Positions 41,101 to 48,959 are shown, counted from the stretch's first letter. The stretch: 64,000 nucleotides of DNA from Burkholderia pyrrocinia (GCF_001028665.1 NZ_CP011503.1:2480001-2544000), one strand, 5' to 3'. The notes: generated from the letters alone by a model not told the origin. Made by a program: numbers and translations.

Positions 41101-43448
41101 TCGCAATGAACGGCGCGATGATCTCGGCATCGAACCCGTTCGATCCGAGCGGCACGTACACCTGTCCGACCGCGATGCAGCGCAAGGTCGATCCGATCCC
41201 GTTCGAGCCGACCGTGGGGTGGGACGCGAACCTGAACGGCAACCTCGGCGAAATGCTGCTCGAGCCGACGCTGATGGGCGCCTACGAAGGCGCAGGCATC
41301 ACGGTGGTCGGCAAGGGCGTGAGGGACGTGCTGGTGGGCGGCGTGCCGCAACCCGACCCGAACTGCACCGCGAACGGGATTTGCGTGCCGCTCACGGGCC
41401 CGACCCTGTTCCAGCCGAACCCGCCGGATTGCAGGAATAACCCGAGCAACTTCCTGTGCAATCCGTCGCGCATCGACGGCATCACGGTCACGAACAGCTC
41501 GCAAGGCGGCGGCGGGATTTTCCTGCACGGCTGGAACCATCTGATGGAGGTGTCGAACAACCGTGTGTTCTCGAACGCCGGCACGCTCACGGGCGGCATC
41601 TCGGTCGGCCAGGTCGAGGTGCCGGACGGCACCATCGCGGCCGATGGCGTGACCGAGCTTCCGTTCGGCTTCAATAAAGCCGTGAATGTGCACCATAACT
41701 CGGTGACGTCGAACGCGGCGTACGGCGACGAAATCAATTCGAGCACGCCGTCGTCGGCCGGAGGCGTCGTGTTCTGCACGGGCGCCGACAACTATCACTT
41801 CAACTACAACTGGGTGTGCGGCAACATGAGCAGCGGCGACGGCGGAGGCGTCGCGCACTTCGGGTTCAGCTACGCCGGCGATATCTCGCACAACTGGGTG
41901 CTGTTCAACCAGAGCAACAACCCGACACTGCCCACCTACGGAGGCGGCATCATCGCACAGGGCGTGCCGCCGGATGGCACCTTCTGCGAAAACTCGACGG
42001 TCGACATCGACTGCGCACCGCAACTGTCCGACGGTATCGGGCCGCGGCTCGTGATCGACGGCAACCTGATCATGGGCAACACGGCGGAGAGCGGCAAGGG
42101 CGGCGGGTTGCGGCTGCAGCAGGTGAACGGCACGGACGTGCAGCGCAGCCCCAACAACGCGGCGAATTGGTACACGGTTCGCGTCATCAACAACATCATT
42201 GCGAACAATGTCGCGGGCTGGGGCGGCGGTGGCGTGTCGTTGCAAGATGCGGTGGGCGTGAGCTTCGTCAACAACACCGTGATCTCGAACGACGCGACGG
42301 CGTCCGCCGGCGTGCTGTTCAACACGGATGCGGCCACCCAGGCGAACGTCGGGCCGCCGAACTGCACCACGGTCGGCGCGCAAACGACGTGCAACCCGAT
42401 CACGACGTCGACGTACCAGCCGGCCGGACTCGAGACCGCGCGGCATACGGCGAACTTCATCGCCGCATTCACCGCACCCGGCGTCGCGTGTCCGGCGGGC
42501 CAGCCGAACTGCAAGACGTTCTCGAACCCGATACTGACCAACAACGTGTTCTGGCAGAACCGCACGTTCTTCATCACGGTGTCCGGATCGAATCCGAACA
42601 TCCCCGGACTGCAGAACACGGTTGCGCTGAACCCGACGTTGAACCAGGCCGGGCATGCGACGGGCTATTGCGATCCGCACGCGGTCTATTGGGACATCGG
42701 CGCGTATGGCGACACGGGCCCGGGCAACCATCAGTCGGGTCTCACGCTGCACCCGCAGTACTCGATCCTGACCGATGCGGGCGACTACCCGGGCGCGAAC
42801 AACAGCGGGACCAACCCGTCGGTCGTGAGCCAGTACTGCAATGGAGCGCGCGTGCCGCCGGAAGGAGGCGGAAACGGGTTCGCGGTGCCGCCCGGCATCT
42901 CGGACACGATCCTGCCGAACCCGCTGTTCAGCCTGCTGCCGTCGGCGGTGCCCGACGAGGGTAATCAGTGGATCAACATGTCGTACGGGCCGTTGTCGCT
43001 GTTCAACATGTCGATCACATCAGGCAGCGCCGGTTACGGGGTGCTGCTCGGCAACTACTCGCCGCGCGCGGGTTCGCCGGCGATCAATAACGGGACGCAA
43101 GCAGGCGCGCCGAATCATGATTTCTTCGGTACGACACGTCCGCAACAGGGGAGGTACGACATCGGTGCGGTCGAATTCAGGCCGTCCGGGCTCGTGGGCG
43201 GCCTGCCGCTCGATCCGCTGGCGCTCGGCACGGTGCCGACCGGCGGCGTGGGCGGCCTGCCGATCAATCCGCTAGGGCTTGGCACGGTGCCGAACCTGCC
43301 GAACGTGCCGCCCGGCGGCGTGGGCGGCCCGCCGATCAATCCGCCAGGGCTCGGCACGGTGCCGAACCTGCCGAACGTGCCGCCCGGCATCGTGGGCGGC
43401 CTGCCGATCAACCCGTTGGGGCTCGGCGCGGCGCCGAATCAACCTTGA
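35130..43448 (+). CDS. Giant secreted protein: inactive cupredoxin-like N-terminus, Ig-like repeats, beta-helix
   Basis: The 2772-residue protein has a signal peptide ending SLAQ near residue 33. Residues about 35-420 resemble the adjacent oxidases (VPMWGYTC, GPMGLYGVLVV, YYLINGVAFD) but lack the paired His copper motifs. Next come cadherin/VCBS-like repeats (VIANDVGVYG, GVLGNDTDPGG) at about 430-610 and carboxypeptidase-regulatory/SdrD-like modules in the middle third. A TIG/IPT-like domain lies near 1790-1910. A right-handed parallel beta-helix at about 1915-2500 has many Asn-rich coils and a GGG-rich face. The tail from about 2690 is Pro/Gly-rich repeats of the type GGLPINPLGLGTVPN. Many Cys suggest extracellular folding with disulfides. 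It lies 17 bases after subunit B. Function is unrecognised; a surface scaffold is plausible. Confidence 0.85.
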   Translation: MRFNQFKAALLHLVKVGLATSMLLAASEASLAQTVSLTAKATTAMMPDGQSVPMWGYTCSAAAVAPATCAAANPGAGANWSPVVVTVPSGASLTIKLTNSLPASVPTSLVIVGQLGGGLGKTATSTASPVHPTQTATTWPIAGTGSGATFTPPPQGPRVQSFSTEVAHGATTALTWNNLRPGTYLIESGSHPSIQGPMGLYGVLVVRTPATATSRAIAYPGVGYDADVPLVLSEIDPVQNTAVAAAVATSGFSETKVWSGLSGGCGDSHSASFGTCYPPAVNYDPRYYLINGVAFDRTHPNLSSFPASAPASTGQVLVRFVNAGLRMHVPSVVGAQTGNPAVSGFALVAEDGNLLPGNPRVQSTVFLAAGKTYDVLLNAPGPNAAALPVFDRQLSLSTNNQRDGGMQAYLSVNGGALPSAGGGQNAVANPDKYFLVAGNTLTVADPGKGVIANDVGVYGVQIVTKPAHGTVTLNPDGTFSYVPNAGTTSDSFVYQANGNPAITATVTLAACTQAAGCLSGPPVAHDDSYTSNIASRLQIGAPGVLGNDTDPGGLPLTAAVVPGSVSGGTVTLNADGSFAVTPNAPPVGAATAGVTFKYTAVNSQKTSSAAANVAVTFKGGSGLAVKVLDGPSTAPGKTPVQLTDYRWIIEEDRTFQIDPACQVNTTPRPANCPPLPVPSLGTSFHSSYMPVVAAGCVGTVACESGQTVFDPATNTHVPTVCDIGDGACRTNATQQVAVNPSQVSLDPTKHYYISILPGDAGNSFSNGAGAPQPVDPNNPDGAKRQFDISKDCPSGPGGADFAPGTGTCGHTMGGAPIAPAQKSVNVLVQETPLQTAKISIFVFEDDAPVNGEVDVSGGTDGFGTAHEPGLGGFEIKLFDDAGGTGDATGQMTYDMFNMPLSNSLQGTIDPATGLNACPISTTSSDGLVGMIPTCPKYESDGKTLSPLVGQAVIANMMPGRYGVVATPGADRIGRGEEWLQTNTLDGQKGHDAFIKVGGPSYFQEFGPAGFHVSIGFANPKIINARLPLVCAGATCNNSVAGRITNLHYSRPPNENLYSSGSRDSLGFTQCYVSIGDTDGEDIAFTKCNADGTFKVSGLPDGTFRITVFDQWNDQIVDGLATATQLKGGQSKDLGDIPVLQWHTNLYTRTFFDRNSDGVSQDSEPGLTLVPTNIRFRDGSYSNFNNTDLNGFAGFNEVFPLFNWYVVEADTTRYKQTGVHVVYDAGGPVDGTTGGGNSNIAANFANTIESSTAHLPTNLRVPGARYCNDADCNDQSGTSPSTARIDPPWVTTEGWQGFSGQNSFIEFGKAPYLPTENGGIKGEVIYASTRPFDDPALLIHTSWTPNVPNVTVNLYQEGTAADGTTTLALVDTTKTSSWDDWAQGFRSDGIPNMNCPGQEASDPFFYTLKNSPQWLDPTHRALPANSQFKCYDGMHAFNQVQPAPYDGMYQFPSVTARNTSTGKPTATNCTICVPNPSGDGTQMLPTGKYVVEVIVPPGYELVKEEDKNILIGDNYIAPVTQQFGGLGNIFILPDQAAMNSTFNRNSAQNPTSDLGSTPRHEGDTGSVETFWPCVGALRIVPDYISLFPGSKEVAPFAGASRHLCDRKEVTLTNEMSALAKFWLFSSTHVAAHYTGFMLDDFSSEFDPYSPQFGEKFAVPNVPISMKDFAGNEVARTYSDSWGIFNGLNYSTWQVNPPNPTGYAPTMMVACMNDPDMPDPAHPGQTIRDPLFNPAYSQFCYEIPFMPGQTQYMDTPVVPVQAFASGYNPPDCAYPDGTPAIASVTGDSSGGGAGPWVSTVGHQLTIKALGDQVVPNHAYDGPAATAAPFNQKFVKRHYGFGSTQGKVTIGGNAALVQSWTDSEIHVVVTSLIGSSCTIQQRGVLAPTSCGELVVTTASGKNTIDTVTVTVGGKAPTYVNGENATNDALQTAIDKATPGDMIIVGPGTYNEMVVMWKPVRLQGVGAPSVVINANTHPSGKMDAWRREVDCLFGVAMNGAMISASNPFDPSGTYTCPTAMQRKVDPIPFEPTVGWDANLNGNLGEMLLEPTLMGAYEGAGITVVGKGVRDVLVGGVPQPDPNCTANGICVPLTGPTLFQPNPPDCRNNPSNFLCNPSRIDGITVTNSSQGGGGIFLHGWNHLMEVSNNRVFSNAGTLTGGISVGQVEVPDGTIAADGVTELPFGFNKAVNVHHNSVTSNAAYGDEINSSTPSSAGGVVFCTGADNYHFNYNWVCGNMSSGDGGGVAHFGFSYAGDISHNWVLFNQSNNPTLPTYGGGIIAQGVPPDGTFCENSTVDIDCAPQLSDGIGPRLVIDGNLIMGNTAESGKGGGLRLQQVNGTDVQRSPNNAANWYTVRVINNIIANNVAGWGGGGVSLQDAVGVSFVNNTVISNDATASAGVLFNTDAATQANVGPPNCTTVGAQTTCNPITTSTYQPAGLETARHTANFIAAFTAPGVACPAGQPNCKTFSNPILTNNVFWQNRTFFITVSGSNPNIPGLQNTVALNPTLNQAGHATGYCDPHAVYWDIGAYGDTGPGNHQSGLTLHPQYSILTDAGDYPGANNSGTNPSVVSQYCNGARVPPEGGGNGFAVPPGISDTILPNPLFSLLPSAVPDEGNQWINMSYGPLSLFNMSITSGSAGYGVLLGNYSPRAGSPAINNGTQAGAPNHDFFGTTRPQQGRYDIGAVEFRPSGLVGGLPLDPLALGTVPTGGVGGLPINPLGLGTVPNLPNVPPGGVGGPPINPPGLGTVPNLPNVPPGIVGGLPINPLGLGAAPNQP

Positions 43449-43460
43449 AGGGGGAGGGCC

Positions 43461-43967
43461 ATGAACCGTTCACGTTTGCTGCGCAGGCGAGCGGCGCTTT
43501 ACGCCGTCGCCGCCTGCCTTGCCGCCGCGGCTCTCGCAGTGCCGGCCGCGGCGCAGCAGGGCGCGCCTGCGGCGCCCGGCGCCGGAGCGAAGCATTCGCC
43601 GTACCGGCCGGACCTACCGCGGCGCGCGAGAACCTACTACATGATGACGAGGGGGATCGACAACCTGAAGGTGCACCGCATCGCATCGGACAACCTGATC
43701 CGCTTCAGCTACCGCGTGACCGACCCCGTTGCCGCGAAGCGGCTCGCCGACAGGAGCGCGACGCCTTATCTGTACGGACAGACGAGTCACGCGCTGCTGG
43801 AGGTGCCGGTGATGGACAAGGTCGGCCAGCTGCGGCAAAGCGGCGGCATCGAGACCGGCCGGGAATACTGGATGGTGTTCTCGAACAAGGGCAACGTCGT
43901 CAAGGCCGGCGAGCGCGTGAATGTGATCATTGGATCGTTGCATATCGACGGGCTGGTGGTCGAATGA
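43461..43967 (+). CDS. Exported protein of unknown function
   Basis: The 168-residue product has a signal peptide ending AAAQ near residue 32, then a small Lys/Arg-rich alpha/beta-looking domain with no Cys or His clusters. GGGGGAGG precedes the ATG, which lies 12 bases after the stop of the giant gene. It is followed 42 bases later by the LolA-like pair, so it is in the same operon. No family recognised. It may be a periplasmic or secreted accessory factor of the oxidase complex. Confidence 0.7.
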   Translation: MNRSRLLRRRAALYAVAACLAAAALAVPAAAQQGAPAAPGAGAKHSPYRPDLPRRARTYYMMTRGIDNLKVHRIASDNLIRFSYRVTDPVAAKRLADRSATPYLYGQTSHALLEVPVMDKVGQLRQSGGIETGREYWMVFSNKGNVVKAGERVNVIIGSLHIDGLVVE

Positions 43968-44009
43968 CGATCCGGCCGCGATTTGCGGCACAGGGAGAGG
44001 AGAAGACTC

Positions 44010-44837
44010 ATGACCCGGTTTCTTTCGATAGTGATTGGGGCGGCCTCGCTGGCCGGTTTGCTCGCGTCGGCCCCCGACGCGATCGCGGCTTCGGCGGCGG
44101 GGACCGCCCAGGCCAGGGCCGCCGCATCGACGGGGCGCATGAGCGCTGCGCAGATCGTCGAGCGCAACGTGGCGGCGCGCGGCGGGCTGCAAGCGTGGCG
44201 CACGGTCAATACGTTGACGCTGTCGGGGCTGATGGAGGCGGGCGGCACGAAGAACACCGCGCTGCCGTTCGTGATGACGATGAAGCGCCCGCACAAGAGT
44301 CGCTTCGAAGTCCGCTTCAACGAACAGACGGCGCTCCAGGTCTATGACGGCACGCAAGGCTGGAAAGTCAGGCCGTTTCTCGGCCGTAACGAAGTCGAGC
44401 CCTATACGCCTGCCGAGGCGAAATCGGCGGCGCAGTCTGCGGAACTGGACGGGCCGCTCGTCGATTACGCGAGCAAGGGCAGCACGGTCCAGGTGCTTGG
44501 CTCGGAAACGGTGGAGGGGCATCGCGCGTACGTTCTGAAGGTGACGACGAAAGAGCGGGCGGAGCGTCGCGTGTGGATCGATGCGGCCACGTTTCTCGAA
44601 CTGAAGATCGACGGCGAGCCGCGCGTGCTCGACGGCAAGACGCACAGCGTCGCCATCTTCTATCGCGATTACAGGAAGGAGAACGGCGTCGTCGTGCCGC
44701 ATACGCTCGAGACCGTCGTGAGCGGCGCCAAGCAGACGCGCAAGATTACGATCACGCATGTCGCGCTGAACGAGCCGGCCGACGATGCGATGTTCGGCAA
44801 GCCGCCGCTCACCGTCGCGAAGGCTGCGAGCCGTTAG
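44010..44837 (+). CDS. LolA/LolB-like periplasmic protein, paralog 1
   Basis: The 275-residue product has a signal peptide ending AIAA near residue 27. The mature part begins MSAAQIVERNVAARGGLQAWRTV and continues with antiparallel strands (LSGLMEAGG, FVMTMKRPHKSRFEV, VWIDAATFLELKID). This is the pattern of the LolA/outer-membrane lipoprotein-sorting-like half-barrel that binds acyl chains. ATG 44010 has GGAGAGGAG upstream. The next gene is a paralog sharing QIVE-N-AARGGL-AWR. They may carry lipoproteins or lipids for the outer-membrane part of this system (inference). Confidence 0.75.
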   Translation: MTRFLSIVIGAASLAGLLASAPDAIAASAAGTAQARAAASTGRMSAAQIVERNVAARGGLQAWRTVNTLTLSGLMEAGGTKNTALPFVMTMKRPHKSRFEVRFNEQTALQVYDGTQGWKVRPFLGRNEVEPYTPAEAKSAAQSAELDGPLVDYASKGSTVQVLGSETVEGHRAYVLKVTTKERAERRVWIDAATFLELKIDGEPRVLDGKTHSVAIFYRDYRKENGVVVPHTLETVVSGAKQTRKITITHVALNEPADDAMFGKPPLTVAKAASR

Positions 44838-44883
44838 TCTCCAGCCACTGGTCAGGCATCCGAACGGAGGGGGGTAGGAGGCC

Positions 44884-45720
44884 ATGAGACGAATCGAATC
44901 GTGGGTGCTCGCCGGCTGCGTGACGGCGGCCCTATGCGCGTGCGAGCAAATGCCGGGGAATGGTCTCACCGCGGACCAGATCGTCGAGAAGAACATCGCG
45001 GCGAGAGGCGGGCTCGACGCATGGCGCAAGATCGAGACGATGGTGTGGTACGGCCATGTGGACAGCGCGAACGCCCCCACGCGGAACATGCCGTTCATCC
45101 TCGGGATGAAACGCCCGAACAAGACACGCTTCGAGCTCACGGTGTCGAACCAGAAGGCCGTGCGCATATTCGACGGCAGGGAGGGCTGGAAGCTGGGCGC
45201 GAGCAGCGGTGGCGGCGCGATTCCTCGGCCGTACACGACGGACGAGTTGGCGTCCGCGCGCGACGAGCAGGTTATCGACGGGCCCCTGATCGACCATGAA
45301 GCGAAGGGGGTCGGCGTGACGCTGGAAGGTGTCGACCAGCTCGGCGGGCACAATGCGTACCGCCTCGCGGTGAAGCTGCCTTCCGGCGCGATCCGCCATG
45401 CGTGGATCGACGGTCGGACGTTCCTGGACGTGAAGTACGATCGTGAGGTGCAGGGACCGCGCGGTACGGTCACCGTCGAGGTGCGTTACAGCGAGTACAA
45501 GTCCATCGACGGCCTGCAGATCCCGCTCAGGATCGAGAGCGGAACGGCGGTCTCGCCGACCAAGGACACGCTGATCATCGACAAGGTGTCGCTGAATCCG
45601 CCGCTCGGCGATGCGCTCTTCGCGCGGCCCGTAGCGCCGGGCGGACGCCGTCCGGCGTCGATCGATGCCAACGTGTCGCCGGCGCCGCCGGGCGCCGGCC
45701 GGCCGACGGCACGACCATGA
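44884..45720 (+). CDS. LolA/LolB-like lipoprotein, paralog 2
   Basis: The 278-residue product has a lipoprotein signal whose lipobox is ALCAC, with the acylated Cys at residue 20. The mature part, LTADQIVEKNIAARGGLDAWRKI then FILGMKRPNKTRFEL, parallels the preceding gene, so the pair arose by tandem duplication, one member soluble and one lipid-anchored. The last 35 residues are Pro/Ala-rich. Its stop overlaps the start of the cytochrome fusion by four bases, which argues for co-translation and a shared role with it. Confidence 0.75.
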   Translation: MRRIESWVLAGCVTAALCACEQMPGNGLTADQIVEKNIAARGGLDAWRKIETMVWYGHVDSANAPTRNMPFILGMKRPNKTRFELTVSNQKAVRIFDGREGWKLGASSGGGAIPRPYTTDELASARDEQVIDGPLIDHEAKGVGVTLEGVDQLGGHNAYRLAVKLPSGAIRHAWIDGRTFLDVKYDREVQGPRGTVTVEVRYSEYKSIDGLQIPLRIESGTAVSPTKDTLIIDKVSLNPPLGDALFARPVAPGGRRPASIDANVSPAPPGAGRPTARP

Positions 45721-47417
45721 ACGGCATCAGGGGGCGACTGCGCGCCCTCGCGGCGGCGCGCCCGCCGGCCTCGCGCGGGCGGCTGGTGCGGTGGGTGTTG
45801 CTGGCCGCGTTGTGCGTAGGCGTGGGCCACGCGCTCGGCGACGAGGCCGCGGCGCCCGTCGTGCCGGCGGACGCGGGAGAAGCGATCTTCCAGCGCGGCA
45901 TCCTCGGTTCGGGCGCACCGCTCGAAGCCGTGCATCAGGACGGCGTGCGCCTGCAAGGCGCCGCCGCCGCCTGCATCAATTGCCATCGGCGCAGCGGGCT
46001 GGGCTCGAAGGAGGGCAACAACACCATCCCGCCGGTCACGTGGCGCTACCTGGTGCATCCGCGCGCGCAGACCGCCGAGGATCTCGACATTCCGTACGTT
46101 TCCGGCATGCGCACCGATCGCGAGCCGTACACGGAAGAACTGCTCGCACGCGCCGTGCGAGACGGAATCGATTCCGAGGGCAAGCCGCTCGGCAGGCTGA
46201 TGCCGCAATACGCGCTCGGCGACGCCGACATGGCCGCGCTGACCGGCTATCTGAAGCGTCTCGATCGCCGCAAGCCGTCGGGCGTGACGGACACGGTGCT
46301 GCATTTCGCGACGATCGTCACGCCGGACGCGGACCCGGTGAAGCGCGCGGGCATGCTCGACGTCCTGCAGCACTACTTCGCGGACAAGAACGCGTTTCCG
46401 TTCGGCGCGACGCCGCCGCTGCGTTCCACGCGAAAAATGATGTTCATGGTCAATCGCCGCTGGGAACTGCATGTGTGGGAACTGAAGGGGCCGCCGGACA
46501 CGTGGCGTGCGCAATTGACGCAGTTTCTCGCCCGGCAGCCGGTGCTGGCCGTGGTGTCGGGGCTCGGCGGCAGGAACTGGGCGCCCGTCCACGACTTCTG
46601 CGAGGCGGAGGCCGTGCCCTGCCTGTTTCCGAACGTCGAAGTGCCGGTCGAAACCGACCACGATTTCTATTCCGTGTACTTCTCGCGCGGCGTGCTGCTC
46701 GAGTCGGACCTGATCGCGAAGCGCATCCTGGACGAAGCCGGTGCGCGGCCGCCGCCGCAAGCGGTGAAGACGGTCTGGCAGGTCTATCGCACCGGTGACA
46801 ACGGCGAGCGTGGCGCACGCGCGCTGGCTGCCGCGCTGAAGGCGCACGGCATCGCCGTGTCGAATCGCGCGCTTGGATCCGGCGACAGCGTCGCGAGCGC
46901 ATTGCGCCGGCTGCCGCGCGGCGACGTGCTCGTGCTGTGGCTGCGGCCGCCGGACCTCGCGGCGCTCGCTCACGTGCCGCCCGCGTCGGACACGGTATTC
47001 ATGTCGGGGCTGCTCGGCGGGCTCGACAATACGCCGCTGCCGACGAGCTGGCGCGGCGTGACGCGCATCGCCTATCCGTTCGACCTGCCCGAAGGGCGGC
47101 GAGTGCGCGTCGACTATGCGTTCGGCTGGTTCTCGATCCGGCAGATTCCGATGGTCGCGCCGCAGGTGCAGGCGGACACGTATCTCGCCTGCGGCCTGCT
47201 CGCCGAGACGCTCAGCCATCTGGTCGATGCGTTCGTGCGCGAGTATCTCGTCGAGCGCATCCAGGACATGCTCGAGCGCCGCATCCTGACCGGCTACTAC
47301 CCGCGCCTGACGCTCGCGCCGGGGCAGCGCTTCGCGTCGAAGGGCGGCTATATCGTCCGCTTCGCCGGGCCGGATCGCCTGAAGCTCTCCGCCGACGGGG
47401 GCTGGATCGTCCCCTGA
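45717..47417 (+). CDS. Cytochrome c / type 1 periplasmic-binding-protein fusion
   Basis: The 566-residue protein has an N-terminal signal segment ending GHALG near residue 40. A monohaem cytochrome c domain covers about 45-185 with C86-I-N-C89-H90, and LMPQYALGDADMAALTGYLK is the class I-like C-terminal helix. Residues about 195-500 look like a Leu/Ile/Val-type (type 1) periplasmic binding fold: HFATIVTPDADPVKRAG, VLAVVSGLGG, VFMSGLLGGLD. The axial Met is likely in the RLMPQYAL segment. It is translationally coupled to the LolA-like lipoprotein. Such cytochrome-binding-protein fusions are rare; it could sense or deliver a substrate while passing electrons, which is inference. Confidence 0.75.
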   Translation: MNGIRGRLRALAAARPPASRGRLVRWVLLAALCVGVGHALGDEAAAPVVPADAGEAIFQRGILGSGAPLEAVHQDGVRLQGAAAACINCHRRSGLGSKEGNNTIPPVTWRYLVHPRAQTAEDLDIPYVSGMRTDREPYTEELLARAVRDGIDSEGKPLGRLMPQYALGDADMAALTGYLKRLDRRKPSGVTDTVLHFATIVTPDADPVKRAGMLDVLQHYFADKNAFPFGATPPLRSTRKMMFMVNRRWELHVWELKGPPDTWRAQLTQFLARQPVLAVVSGLGGRNWAPVHDFCEAEAVPCLFPNVEVPVETDHDFYSVYFSRGVLLESDLIAKRILDEAGARPPPQAVKTVWQVYRTGDNGERGARALAAALKAHGIAVSNRALGSGDSVASALRRLPRGDVLVLWLRPPDLAALAHVPPASDTVFMSGLLGGLDNTPLPTSWRGVTRIAYPFDLPEGRRVRVDYAFGWFSIRQIPMVAPQVQADTYLACGLLAETLSHLVDAFVREYLVERIQDMLERRILTGYYPRLTLAPGQRFASKGGYIVRFAGPDRLKLSADGGWIVP

Positions 47418-47460
47418 GCGGCCGCGCGCGCCGAGATGGAGTAGGGATCAGACCGCGTAA

Positions 47461-47482
47461 GGAGGGAGTCGCCCCATGCCGG
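47461..47482 (+). promoter_or_regulatory. Locus motif, copy 2 (before the Cyc2-like gene)
   Basis: GGAGGGAGTC followed by GCCCCATGCCGG, 91 bases before the Cyc2-like start, in the 156-base gap after the cytochrome fusion. GTAGGGATCA lies 20 bases upstream at 47441-47450. The twelve-base right half is identical to copy 1. Confidence 0.6.
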
Positions 47483-47573
47483 TTTTCATGGGCGTTTCGC
47501 ACAATGAAGACATCGCCCGACGTGCGCATGTCGCGTCGGAACGTGGCGACACACGGCATGGGGGGAAACAGCC

Positions 47574-48959
47574 ATGACAACGTTCCTAGTCGGCCATCGC
47601 GCGCGTCCTCGCTGGAGGCATTGCGGCTGGATGGCCATGCTCGCGATGCTCGCGTTGCTGCAGGTGTCGGCCGCACGGGCGCTGCCGATCTTCGCGCGGC
47701 AGACCGGGCAGAGCTGCGTCGCATGTCATGCCGGCGGACAGTTTCCGGAACTCACGCCGTACGGACGCTTGTTCAAGCTGAACGGCTATACGCTCGGCGA
47801 GCGAACGATTCCGATCGCCGCGATGGCCATCGGCGATCTGAGCACGACGCGCGGCAACACCGACTCCAGCGGCAACAAGATCAATCCGAAGAACGGGTTG
47901 CCGATCTTCGATTTCGCGAGCGTGTTCCTTGCCGGGAAGATTACCGACAAGATCGGCGGCTTCGCTCAGTTTACCTATGCGAACTACGATCATCAGGACG
48001 GTAGCGGCAAATGGAAAGGTCAATGGTCATCGGACAATACCGACATCCGCTTCGTCGACCGGATCATCTCCAGTGCGAACGACCTGATCCTCGGCGTGAC
48101 GGTACACAACAATCCGACCGTGCAGGACGTCTTCAACACCGCGCCGGCGTGGGGCTATCCGTACATTGCGTCGTCGATCAGCCCGGCCGCCGGCATTCCT
48201 GCGCTGCCGGTGCTCGAAGGAAGCCTCGCGATGCAGGTCGTCGGCGTGGGCGGGTACGTGTACTGGAACAAGACGGTGTATGCGGAGCTGACCGCCTACA
48301 GTACGGCCGACGGCATCTGGTCGTTCCTGAGTCACGGGAACAAGCCGGGGAATCCGGACCACCCGCAGGTTTATCTGCGCGGCTACAACCCGTATGCACG
48401 CATCGCGCTGACGCGCGAATGGGGTCCGCATAGCCTGATGGTCGGCGCGTTCGGACTGAGCGTCGACATCTATCCGAACGACCCGAACAATCTCCCGATC
48501 TTCGGCAGCGGTGTCACGCGTTATCGCGACTACGGTTTCGACGCGCAGTACCAGTACCTGCTGGAGCCGCACACGATTACTGCGCAGGCGCGCTACGTGC
48601 GCGAGAACATCCACGATCCGAACAACTTCGTGCTGGGGGACAGCCCGTCGGCGAATCTCAACTCGCTGCGGCTCAAGGCGTCGTACATCTACCAGAACAA
48701 GTATGGCGTGAGCCTGTCGTTCTTCAATACGACCGGGACGACGGACAGCACGCTGTATGCGGGCAGCGCGAACTTCCATCCGAACACGCAGGGCTGGACG
48801 CCGGAAATCTTCTGGATACCGGTCCAGTACGTGCGCGTCGGCCTGCAGTACACGCATTTCACCCGCTTCCTCGGCGCGGCGACCAATTACGACGGCATGG
48901 GGCGCAATGCGAGGGACAACGACACGCTGTTTCTCTATCTATGGGTCGCATCGTTCTGA
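47574..48959 (+). CDS. Cyc2-like outer-membrane monohaem cytochrome-porin
   Basis: The 461-residue protein has a signal peptide ending ARA near residue 36. A very short haem segment follows: FARQTGQSCVACHAGGQFP with C48-V-A-C51-H52, then LTPYGRLFKLNGYTLG. That pattern (FARQTG, CxxCH, P-x-L-x-x-x-G-R-x-F-K-x-x-G-Y) is the N-terminal signature of Cyc2, the fused cytochrome-porin of iron oxidisers. The remaining 390 residues are alternating hydrophobic strands with Tyr/Trp-rich ends and a C-terminal FLYLWVASF, typical of a 16-18-strand outer-membrane barrel. It would conduct electrons across the outer membrane. The family is broad, and members outside iron oxidisers are uncharacterised, so Fe(II) is not assumed as donor. 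Confidence 0.78.
   Translation: MTTFLVGHRARPRWRHCGWMAMLAMLALLQVSAARALPIFARQTGQSCVACHAGGQFPELTPYGRLFKLNGYTLGERTIPIAAMAIGDLSTTRGNTDSSGNKINPKNGLPIFDFASVFLAGKITDKIGGFAQFTYANYDHQDGSGKWKGQWSSDNTDIRFVDRIISSANDLILGVTVHNNPTVQDVFNTAPAWGYPYIASSISPAAGIPALPVLEGSLAMQVVGVGGYVYWNKTVYAELTAYSTADGIWSFLSHGNKPGNPDHPQVYLRGYNPYARIALTREWGPHSLMVGAFGLSVDIYPNDPNNLPIFGSGVTRYRDYGFDAQYQYLLEPHTITAQARYVRENIHDPNNFVLGDSPSANLNSLRLKASYIYQNKYGVSLSFFNTTGTTDSTLYAGSANFHPNTQGWTPEIFWIPVQYVRVGLQYTHFTRFLGAATNYDGMGRNARDNDTLFLYLWVASF

Noticed and set aside
47574..48959. Naming the cytochrome-porin Cyc2 and assigning Fe(II) oxidation
   Set aside because: The signature fits, but the family extends well beyond iron oxidisers and the copper oxidases suggest other donors, so the name was not given.
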